Source: a bacterium
Lineage (GTDB): Bacteria > Krumholzibacteriota > Krumholzibacteriia > LZORAL124-64-63
Length of the DNA: 47,557 nucleotides
Reading direction: 5' to 3'
Assembly: GCA_018829565.1 (NCBI GenBank)
Contig: JAHJTW010000147.1
Location: 1 to 47,557, forward strand
Below the pieces are notes generated by a model. That model worked only from the letters and a program-made list of their open reading frames with translations. It ran no database searches and was not told the DNA's origin. Both the position numbers and the translations under genes were made by a program. Numbering within the stretch: position 1 is the stretch's first letter; each line of letters begins with the position of its first letter. This document shows positions 17,574-24,305 of the stretch, piece by piece.

Positions 17574-19161
17574 CAGGCTGCGGCTGCGGTCTCGGCGCCG
17601 CATACAGCAGGGTGTGCTCGCAGCCCAGGCCGTCCATCTCCGATGCGGGGCGGGTCCAGCGGCAGAAGTCCTTCCAGCGGGCGATCTCCAGCGAACCCCG
17701 GGGCGGCCGCCAGGCGCCGTCCCCGGCCCGCTCCTGGTGGAACAGGCGGAGCGAATGGACCGACTGGTCCCCCCGCGCGAACAGGACCTCGCGGCCGGTG
17801 ATGCGCAGGCCGTACTTCGCGGCCTGGACCGCATAGGGCGTCCGGTCGAAGAGCTGGAACCGGCTGCTGGTCACCCCCGATGCCGCAGGGCCCAGGTCGG
17901 CGACGAGATCCATGGTGGCCTGGAGGTCCTCGTCCGTACTGGTGGGCAGGCCGAAGATCATCATCATGAGGTTGAAGATGCCGGCCGCCGCCGAGTCGGT
18001 CATCACCTGGGAGATCTCGCCCGGAGTGGTGCCCTTGCCGCACGCTTCGAGCAGGCGCGCCGATCCGGTCTCCACGCCCCAGCTGATCCACCGGCAGCCG
18101 GCCCGGGCCATCGTCTCCAGGCGCCGGGCGGAATAGGCGGCGGTGGGACGGCCCATGACGTGGAACGAGATCCGCAGGCCGCGGTCCAGGATCGCCAGGG
18201 AAAGTTCCTCGAGATCCTCCGCGTCGACGTACTGGTCGGCGAAGTAGAAGTGGCTCGCCCCACATCGTTCCTGCAGGAATCCCAGGTAATCGGCGAAGCG
18301 GGCGACGGTCTGCCGGCGGTAGCCGCTGTAGGACAGGTTGTGGGCGCAGAACCGGCACCGCCGCCACTTGCAGCCGCGCGAGAACACCACCGGCAGGACG
18401 GGCGTGGGATTCCAGCGCGAGGTCGGATCCAGCCCCTCGAAAGTCGGCAGCTGGACGCCGGACGCGCTCAGGGTGTCGGGCTTGCGGTTCTCGCGCACCC
18501 CGCCGTCGCGGCGGTGGGCCAGGCCGGCGATCGTGGCCGGATCATCACCCCGCAGGAGTTGCACCAGTCCCTGCTCCCCCTCCCCGCTGAACACGCCGTC
18601 GATGAACGGGCAGGCCGGCAGCACCTCCTGCGGACGCAGCGCCGAGGCCGAGGCGCCGCCCAGGATCAAGGCGGGCCGGTCGCCCGCGGGCGCGCCCGCA
18701 AACACCTCCTCGGCCAGGAACTTCGCCAGGGCCAGGGTGGGCAGCACCTGCTCGGGATAGAGCATGGAGAAACCGATCCACCCCGGGGCGGAGGCCGTGA
18801 TCAGGCCGGCGCCGAACTGCAGGAACTGGCGAAGCCCTGGAGCCATCTCGTCCCGTTCCAGGTAGGCGCGGCTCCATCCGGCCACCGCTGCGATCCCCTG
18901 GGCCGCCCGGTTCCAGGCCTTCCTGCGGTCCCCGTAGGCCAGGGGATCGTAGAATTCCTCTGCCGGGGTCCGCAGCCATCCGCGCAACGCGCCGACGTCG
19001 GGATCCCGGCCGGCCAGGGCCTGCCACCAGGCGAAGTTGAGATCCAGGGGGATCAGCTCGCAATCGGGTGCGGACGTGCGGACGTGGTCCGACAGGGTCG
19101 CCAGGCCCAGCGGCGCATAGGTCGGATCGGCGAGGGGGGCGAAGACGAGGGCTCCGCGCAT
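17548..19161 (-). CDS. B12-binding-type radical SAM protein
   Basis: The 537-residue protein starts at 19161 (MRGALVFAPLADPTYAPLGL); longer frames upstream are proline/arginine-rich and unlikely. Residues 1-200 have the outline of a cobalamin-binding-like Rossmann domain (PALILGGASASALRPQEVL, VFSGEGEQGLVQLL). Residues about 255-460 are the radical SAM barrel, with cluster cysteines C264, C269 and C272 in SRGCKWRRCRFCAHN. The spacing CX4CX2C is one residue longer than the canonical CX3CX2C. HFYFADQYVDAEDLEELSLA and ISWGVETGSARLLEACGKGT are typical of this group. The substrate is unknown; no B12-ligating DxHxxG motif was found. Confidence 0.82.
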   Translation of the reverse strand: MRGALVFAPLADPTYAPLGLATLSDHVRTSAPDCELIPLDLNFAWWQALAGRDPDVGALRGWLRTPAEEFYDPLAYGDRRKAWNRAAQGIAAVAGWSRAYLERDEMAPGLRQFLQFGAGLITASAPGWIGFSMLYPEQVLPTLALAKFLAEEVFAGAPAGDRPALILGGASASALRPQEVLPACPFIDGVFSGEGEQGLVQLLRGDDPATIAGLAHRRDGGVRENRKPDTLSASGVQLPTFEGLDPTSRWNPTPVLPVVFSRGCKWRRCRFCAHNLSYSGYRRQTVARFADYLGFLQERCGASHFYFADQYVDAEDLEELSLAILDRGLRISFHVMGRPTAAYSARRLETMARAGCRWISWGVETGSARLLEACGKGTTPGEISQVMTDSAAAGIFNLMMMIFGLPTSTDEDLQATMDLVADLGPAASGVTSSRFQLFDRTPYAVQAAKYGLRITGREVLFARGDQSVHSLRLFHQERAGDGAWRPPRGSLEIARWKDFCRWTRPASEMDGLGCEHTLLYAAPRPQPQPVTARPPAA

Positions 19162-19284
19162 ACCCGTCCAGGTTGTCGGGGGGAATCGGGGCGCCGTGGT
19201 GAATCCGGGTCGAGACCCGACGCCTGGGACGCCCGCCAGGCGGGGCGGCAATATAGGCGGGACCAGGCGCGGGGGCAAGGTGGG

Positions 19285-19977
19285 CTAGCGGAACCAGGAT
19301 TTCACCGTGCTCCAGCTCACCTGTCCGGTCGGCATTATGGGGTCAATCTTGATCCCCAAACTGGAAACGTCCAGAAGATCACCCGTTCCTGCCATACAGC
19401 CGAAGGATGGATAATCGGCCGGGAGTGGATGACCCAGTTCGGGAATCCAGGCTGTCAGGGAGGATACGTGGAATTCGATCGTATCCACCTGGGGGATGGA
19501 ACAGCCCTCGATCCCGGCCAGGGCCGAAAAATCATGGAAATAGTAGACCAACTTCCAGTTCAAGATCGTTTCGGACCAGGCGACCTCGGCCGAGATCACC
19601 TGTCCATGAAGATCCTCAGGACCAGCCGACCATGGCCAGCCGGGGGCCAGCCGATATCGTCCTCCTGTACACCATGCGTGGTAAATCCGATATCCGTCGC
19701 CGTTCTCGTTGATCTCTTCGAATAATAGTTCAGCCCCGTTGTCGTCGATCCTGAGGTCCTGGATCCGCCACTGGAGCCCAAGGGACGATCCGTCCCAGGA
19801 CTGGAATTCGAGGATGTTTCCGGGAGCCCCCCGAACAGCCGGTTCTCCGTCCAGTTCGCAGAACGATTCGGACGAACGTCCGCCGGTCAGGTTCCAGTTG
19901 CCGGGACCGGCAGGGCACTGGGCCCCGGCTTGGGCAGCCAGGAATCCGACGATCGATGCAATCAAAATGGTTTTCAT
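19285..19977 (-). CDS. Secreted protein of unknown function
   Basis: The 230-residue protein starts at 19977 with GGAGG eight bases upstream. A signal peptide ends near AAQAGAQ. The mature part has several cysteines (AQCPAGPG, SFCELD, AWCTGG, EGCSIP, FGCMAG) that may form disulfides, and looks beta-rich (LQWRIQDLRIDDNGAELLF). I do not recognise a family. It has its own promoter-like region with a tandem repeat at 20082-20136. The base composition is slightly less GC-rich than the neighbours. Confidence 0.7.
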   Translation of the reverse strand: MKTILIASIVGFLAAQAGAQCPAGPGNWNLTGGRSSESFCELDGEPAVRGAPGNILEFQSWDGSSLGLQWRIQDLRIDDNGAELLFEEINENGDGYRIYHAWCTGGRYRLAPGWPWSAGPEDLHGQVISAEVAWSETILNWKLVYYFHDFSALAGIEGCSIPQVDTIEFHVSSLTAWIPELGHPLPADYPSFGCMAGTGDLLDVSSLGIKIDPIMPTGQVSWSTVKSWFR

Positions 19978-20081
19978 GGAAACGCCCTCCCCCGAGTCGA
20001 ATCGAAACGCCACCGGCCATGCGGTTTCGAGAATACGGGCGAGTGCAAGAGGCGGGACCAGCGATGATCATCATCGAATCC

Positions 20082-20136
20082 AGTATACACCAAGAGGCGG
20101 GATCAACTCAATATCCTCAAAACATATCCTCAAAAA
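20082..20136 (-). promoter_or_regulatory. Promoter with tandem 13-bp repeats upstream of the -35
   Basis: On the minus strand TTGAGT (20106-20111) and TATACT (20082-20087) are 18 bp apart, about 105 bases ahead of the start at 19977. Two tandem copies of a 13-mer (ATATCCTCAAAAC at 20111-20123, and 20124-20136 with one change in the last base) touch the -35, as expected for an activator or response-regulator site. Confidence 0.5.
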
Positions 20137-20197
20137 CCGGCCGCCAGACCTCACCGGTCTTGTTGGCAGGAGGATCGAACGGGAAAAGAGTCGCGGC

Positions 20198-21391
20198 CTA
20201 CTTGAGAAGGACCGCTTTGCTGGTCACCACCTGTCCCCGCGCGGAGAGGCGGAAGACATAGGTCCCCGAGGCCGCCGGCCGTCCCACCTTGTCCAGTCCG
20301 TCCCAGACGATTTCGTGGCGCCCTGCAGGCAGGGTCTCCCCTGCCAGGAGCGAAGTCAGGACCCGCCCGGCCACGTCCAGGACCTCAAGTTCGACATCCT
20401 CCTGCCGGGACAGGGTGAAGGCCACCACGGTCCGGGCATTGAAGGGGTTGGGGAAGGCCCCGTGCAGGATGGCCATGGCGGGAACCCCCGCGCGTTTCCC
20501 GGCGACCGGAGCAGGGAGAGGGCTTTCGCCGGCCCCATCCTCCGGGAAGAGGAGGTCCTCGGCGCTGGAGGTCCAATCCCCGACCCTGCCGGCGCCCAGG
20601 CCCACGACCTGCTTCTCGAACGGGAACTGGTCGCCCCCGATGGCGGCCCCCGACTGCACCGCTCCGAGGCGATAGAGGTAGGCTCCTGCGGGAGCCGAAG
20701 CAGGCACGTCCTGGACCAGGCCCGTCCGCACCAGGGTGCTCCCGGCGGGGAACACGGCGGCGCCGCGGAACAGGACCGGGTGGATCGTCCCCCCGGGCAG
20801 GACGGCCTGGATCACCACATCCGCCGTGATGTCGGCTGCGGTCGCATTCCTTATCAGCACGTCGTAGGCGAAGCTGCCGCCGGCGGCAGGAATCAGGACC
20901 GGAGATGCGGTCGGGACGATGGCGACCTCGAGGCCGGGGCCTGGAATATCCACAGGGGCTACTCTCCCGCTCAGGAACGATCCGGTATGGAAGCCGTTGC
21001 CCCCGATTTCATAGGCGCTGCGGGCCAGGTCGAGGTCCGAACCGGTCGTCGGAGTCAGGGGTTCGAGCAGGAACAGGGTGATGTCCACCCCGTCATCGTG
21101 GACGCTTCCCTCGAGAGTGATCTCGATGGAGCCGCCCACGTCGAAGACCGCGAGCAAGTCGGTGTGGTCGTGGGTGGTGTAGGGGATGTCGAGGGAGGTG
21201 AACTCCCCTGTCCCGTTCTCGAAATCGCCGGGGGCGTACGTCCAGGTGAAGGCTCCCGACATGAGGGCCCCGCCGTCGTCGAGGATGACGTTTTCCAGGG
21301 TGTACTGAACCACGGCCGTCAGGGCGGAAGAGGGGGCCATCCCGAGGAATCCCAGGACCAGGAGCGCAGGAAGGCAACGGGAAGCGGACAT
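20198..21391 (-). CDS. Secreted protein with FlgD-like C-terminal sorting module
   Basis: The 397-residue protein has a signal peptide (LPALLVLGFLGMAPSSALT). The N-terminal 140 residues are beta-rich and resemble exported PEP-CTERM-type domains only loosely (GAFTWTYAPGDFENGTGEFT); no enzyme motif is visible. An Ig-like segment follows (IPAAGGSFAYDVLIRN), close in wording to the one in the protease at 3845-6742 (IPANGGTFAYEVMLES). The end is the sorting module (FPNPFNARTVVAFTLS, EVLDVAGRVLTSLLAGETLP, GTYVFRLSARG). AGGA eight bases upstream picks the ATG at 21391 over in-frame 21400. Confidence 0.75.
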   Translation of the reverse strand: MSASRCLPALLVLGFLGMAPSSALTAVVQYTLENVILDDGGALMSGAFTWTYAPGDFENGTGEFTSLDIPYTTHDHTDLLAVFDVGGSIEITLEGSVHDDGVDITLFLLEPLTPTTGSDLDLARSAYEIGGNGFHTGSFLSGRVAPVDIPGPGLEVAIVPTASPVLIPAAGGSFAYDVLIRNATAADITADVVIQAVLPGGTIHPVLFRGAAVFPAGSTLVRTGLVQDVPASAPAGAYLYRLGAVQSGAAIGGDQFPFEKQVVGLGAGRVGDWTSSAEDLLFPEDGAGESPLPAPVAGKRAGVPAMAILHGAFPNPFNARTVVAFTLSRQEDVELEVLDVAGRVLTSLLAGETLPAGRHEIVWDGLDKVGRPAASGTYVFRLSARGQVVTSKAVLLK

Positions 21392-21473
21392 GAGGGTCAT
21401 CCTGTCGCTGGCCCTGGGCCCAGGGCACGGTCGAAGTGCGCCCTCGCCGGGACGGCGGAGGACGCCTGAGCCC

Positions 21474-21506
21474 ATGATACCCCATTTAACAGGATTGAAT
21501 CAATCC
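21474..21506 (-). promoter_or_regulatory. Promoter with 15-bp palindrome over the -35
   Basis: TTGATT (21498-21503) and TATCAT (21474-21479), 18 bp apart on the minus strand, lie about 85 bases ahead of the start at 21391. The -35 sits inside a perfect 15-bp palindrome, GGATTGAATCAATCC (21492-21506), a likely operator. Confidence 0.5.
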
Positions 21507-21527
21507 CAATTGGCCGATCCCCCGGTT

Positions 21528-21557
21528 CGGTTCCGGGATCGTCCCATCCCGGAACCG
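21528..21557 (-). terminator. Hairpin after the GH16 gene
   Basis: GGTTCCGGGAT (21529-21539) pairs exactly with ATCCCGGAACC (21546-21556) around a 6-base loop, extended by one C-G pair. It starts 14 bases after the GH16 stop codon on the minus strand. No T tract follows. Confidence 0.6.
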
Positions 21558-21570
21558 GGCCGGTGAGGCG

Positions 21571-23469
21571 CTACCTGATCATGACCATCCTTCTGGTCTC
21601 GCTGAATCCGCCGGTGGAGAGCCGGTACAGGTAGGTGCCCGCCGCGGCTTCCCGGCCGGCCTCGTCCCGGCCGTTCCACACGGTCTCGTGACGGCCCGCT
21701 GTGAGGTCCTGGCCGTCCAGGATGGTCCTCACCAGGCGGCCGCCCAGGTCGAACACCTGGAGCGTCGCGGTTCCCGGCGCCGGCAGGTCGAAGCTGATGG
21801 TCGTCATCGGATTGAACGGGTTGGGGTAGTTCGCATGCAAAACCGCACCTGCCGGCTGCAGGTCGGGCGCCGCCGCGGTCGGGCCTCCGGTGACGTCGAA
21901 GTAGTTGACGTTGAAGCCGTCGTCCACCGCGACGAACCGCATGACCTGGGTTCCCGCGGTGAGCGACACCGGAACCGAGATCGTCGTCCAGGTCTGCCAC
22001 CCCGTCGTGGACGGCACCGCAATGTCCCCGGTCACGTCCACCCCGCCGAACTCGAGGCGGAAGATGCCGCCCCCGGACAGGGAGGACACCCTCGCCTCGA
22101 CGGCGTAGTCCCCCGCGCCGGGAACCTGGACGGTGTACTCCATCCACTCGCCCGGCGTGGTCCAGCCGGTGTTGTAACCACCGCCCGCATCGAAGCACTG
22201 CTGGATGTCCACGCCTTCGGAGGGCCGGTAGGCGCCGCCGTTGTTGGCGGCCTCCAGGTCGTGGTAGGCCACGCCCTCGCCGCCCGTGTCGAAGTCCTCG
22301 GCCTCGATGCGCGTCGGCAGGACGAAGGGGCTGCCCAGGAAGGCGGCCTGGCCGCAGCCCGCGCCCACGGTGATGTCGGCGCTGTCGGTCCCGACTCCGC
22401 CGAGATCGTCGATCACGCGGGCCGTGATGAGGTAGCAGCCGTCGGGCACCGAGGTCCAGACGTACTCGTAGGGCGCGGTGGCGTCCTGCACCAGCAGGGT
22501 GTCTCCGTCGTAGAACTCGACCATCGTCACGGTGCCGTCGTTATCGCTGGCCGTCGCGGTGATCGTGATGTCGCCGGGGGGCAGGGTCCCCCCCGAAGGC
22601 GGCGCCGTGATCGTCACCGTCGGCGCCTCGTTCACGATGTCCTCGTACACCCGCACGTAGTCGATGACGTATTCCTGCGGGAATGAGGCGGTGATGCATC
22701 CCGGTTCGGTGCAGCCGGTGTAGTAGCCCCCGACCGCCGCGTTCAGGATGAGGTAGAAGGGCTGATCGAAGGGCGCCCTGGGATTGCCTGGGGCGCCTTC
22801 GGAGTACCACTGGGAACTGTTGCGGGAGGAGAACAGGACCCCGTCCACGTACCAGCGGATCTGGTCGGGCTCCCACTCCACGGCGTAGACGTGGAAGTCG
22901 TCGGCGAAGCTGGTTCCGCCCAGGGAATAGGAACCGCTGGTCGAGGTGTTGTTGGGCCAGGACCCTCCGTAGTGGAGAGCCCCGCCGACGGTGGTCGTGG
23001 CGTTCGCCGACTCCATGATGTCGATCTCGCCGCTGGCGGCCCAGCCGCCGTAGACGTCGTCCTCCGGCATCATCCAGAACGCCGGCCACATGCCGCCGCC
23101 GGTGGGCAGCTTGGCCCGCATCTCAATCCGGCCATAGAGGAAGGACCGCTTGTCCCTCGTATGGATCTTGCCCGAGGTGAAGCTGGCGCCCCCGATGGAT
23201 TCCCGCTTCGCCGTTATGGTCAGATAGCCGCCGCCGACGCCCACGTTCTGGGCGCGGTAGTACTCGAGTTCCGCGTTGCCCCACCCGCACAGGTTCGGGC
23301 AGCCGGTGCCGATGTCGTAGGACCAGTCGGTCAGGTTCAGGGCGGCGCCGTTGAATTCGTCCGACCAGACGAGGGACCAGGTGGCGTGGGCGGGCACGGC
23401 CGACCCGCTCAAGGCAAGAACCGCCAGGACGGAGAGAAGGAGGGGATGAATCCGGACCTTGTGCTTCAC
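21571..23469 (-). CDS. GH16 endo-beta-glucanase (laminarinase-like) with Ig, CBM6 and sorting domains
   Basis: A GTG at 23469 is preferred: AAGGA lies seven bases upstream, and a promoter found at 23515-23542 would place the transcript start after the longer ATG at 23514. The 632-residue protein has a signal peptide, then a GH16 domain (about 30-280): LVWSDEFNG, WGNAELEYY, and the catalytic EIDIME motif with E148, D150 and E153. Next are an Ig-like domain (TVTITAPPSGGTLPPGDITI), a CBM6-type module (TRIEAEDFDTGGEGVAYHD ... NTGWTTPGEWMEYTV) and the sorting module (NYPNPFNPMTTISFDLP, VFDLGGRLVRTILDGQ). It would hydrolyse laminarin-type beta-1,3 or mixed-linkage glucans outside the cell. Confidence 0.93.
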   Translation of the reverse strand: MKHKVRIHPLLLSVLAVLALSGSAVPAHATWSLVWSDEFNGAALNLTDWSYDIGTGCPNLCGWGNAELEYYRAQNVGVGGGYLTITAKRESIGGASFTSGKIHTRDKRSFLYGRIEMRAKLPTGGGMWPAFWMMPEDDVYGGWAASGEIDIMESANATTTVGGALHYGGSWPNNTSTSGSYSLGGTSFADDFHVYAVEWEPDQIRWYVDGVLFSSRNSSQWYSEGAPGNPRAPFDQPFYLILNAAVGGYYTGCTEPGCITASFPQEYVIDYVRVYEDIVNEAPTVTITAPPSGGTLPPGDITITATASDNDGTVTMVEFYDGDTLLVQDATAPYEYVWTSVPDGCYLITARVIDDLGGVGTDSADITVGAGCGQAAFLGSPFVLPTRIEAEDFDTGGEGVAYHDLEAANNGGAYRPSEGVDIQQCFDAGGGYNTGWTTPGEWMEYTVQVPGAGDYAVEARVSSLSGGGIFRLEFGGVDVTGDIAVPSTTGWQTWTTISVPVSLTAGTQVMRFVAVDDGFNVNYFDVTGGPTAAAPDLQPAGAVLHANYPNPFNPMTTISFDLPAPGTATLQVFDLGGRLVRTILDGQDLTAGRHETVWNGRDEAGREAAAGTYLYRLSTGGFSETRRMVMIR

Positions 23470-23514
23470 GAGTCCGTCCTTTCGGAGAATGACCAGGGAC
23501 TTCGCTGTCATCAC

Positions 23515-23542
23515 AATATACTAAGTTCGGTAACCGAATCAA
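23515..23542 (-). promoter_or_regulatory. GH16 promoter with dyad between -35 and -10
   Basis: TTGATT (23537-23542) and TATATT (23515-23520) are 16 bp apart on the minus strand. Between them, overlapping the -35 by two bases, is the dyad TTCGGTAACCGAA (23526-23538, 6-bp arms). This is a good place for a LacI- or TetR-type repressor. The predicted transcript start falls near 23508, about 40 bases ahead of the GTG start. Confidence 0.55.
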
Positions 23543-23596
23543 GTCACCGCCGGCAATGATTATACCATGAATTTGGGTTCAATTGTTTAAAACCCT

Positions 23597-23730
23597 TGTG
23601 CCGTCGAATTTGTGTCCCGGGGTAAAATGATGGAAAAACACCTCATTGTGGGCTTTCAACCATCAAAAAAATGATGAATCCGAACATTAAATCCCCAGAC
23701 AAAGAGCAGCACACAATTTCGACGGCACAA
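23597..23730. repeat. 134-bp AT-rich fold-back element with 20-bp terminal inverted repeats
   Basis: The left end TTGTGCCGTCGAATTTGTGT (23597-23616) and the complement of the right end (23711-23730) match at 19 of 20 bases. The 94 bp between them are AT-rich, contain a small hairpin (CATCA 23661-23665 with TGATG 23672-23676) and no reading frame. The right arm ends 3 bases from the stop codon of the gene at 23734. A MITE-like element or a long-stem RNA would both fit. I see no clear target-site duplication in the flanks. Confidence 0.65.
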
Positions 23731-23733
23731 CCA

Positions 23734-24162
23734 TCAGGCCTGGGCCATGGATCGGGCGATCAGCGGCACCACAATGGCCAGAAGCCCGATCACCCCCAGA
23801 ATCAGCGAAAACAGTGAATACCGCGCCTGATACGATTTGAGAAGATGCTCGTCATAATACTGATCCACCCCGTTGTCCTGGTACATCTTCCTCAGGCCCG
23901 TCACCAGGCGGGACCTCGTGGCCCGGCCCGCCAGGAGAGCCCGGATCGCGAAGGCATTGATCAGGATCGTCCCAAGGATCAGCAAGGCCAGGATCATGTC
24001 GTTCTGCCCCGGGTTGTGCCCGCGGCCCGATTCCGAGGCGACGCCCCAGTTGATCCCCAGGGCCACCAGATTGAACACCACAGCGGACACCACGAAGACG
24101 GTATCCGTCCGCGAAATCTGCTGCAGTTCATTCACCATGTGGTTATGGATTTCCTTGAGCAT
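23734..24162 (-). CDS. Membrane protein with three or four helices, unknown
   Basis: The 142-residue protein starts at 24162 with AGGAGG and GGAGG at good distance; a longer frame to 24204 lacks this. Hydrophobic segments are TVFVVSAVVFNLVALGINWG, DMILALLILGTILINAFAIR and YSLFSLILGVIGLLAIVVPL. A cytoplasmic, charged stretch (TGLRKMYQDNGVDQYYDEHL) lies before the last. I do not recognise a family. It ends at the fold-back element and is divergent from the patatin gene. Confidence 0.75.
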   Translation of the reverse strand: MLKEIHNHMVNELQQISRTDTVFVVSAVVFNLVALGINWGVASESGRGHNPGQNDMILALLILGTILINAFAIRALLAGRATRSRLVTGLRKMYQDNGVDQYYDEHLLKSYQARYSLFSLILGVIGLLAIVVPLIARSMAQA

Positions 24163-24305
24163 GACCCCCTCCTCCGGTTCAGTCCGAGGTTTCAACCGTA
24201 GCACATCCGGATGACATGATCCTGCTTATTCGCTACTCTCGCCCCCTGCGGGCGGCGGGACCACGCCTTCCGCTTCCGGATCATAATCGGAAAGGGCTCC
24301 CGATC

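Noticed and set aside
23591-23736. Target-site duplication around the fold-back element
   Set aside because: Flanks AAACCC and CCATCA share only CC; no duplication can be claimed.
24216-24305. N-terminal extension of the patatin protein from 24216
   Set aside because: It would place 30 Arg/Pro-rich residues before a good signal peptide; start at 24306 is more natural.
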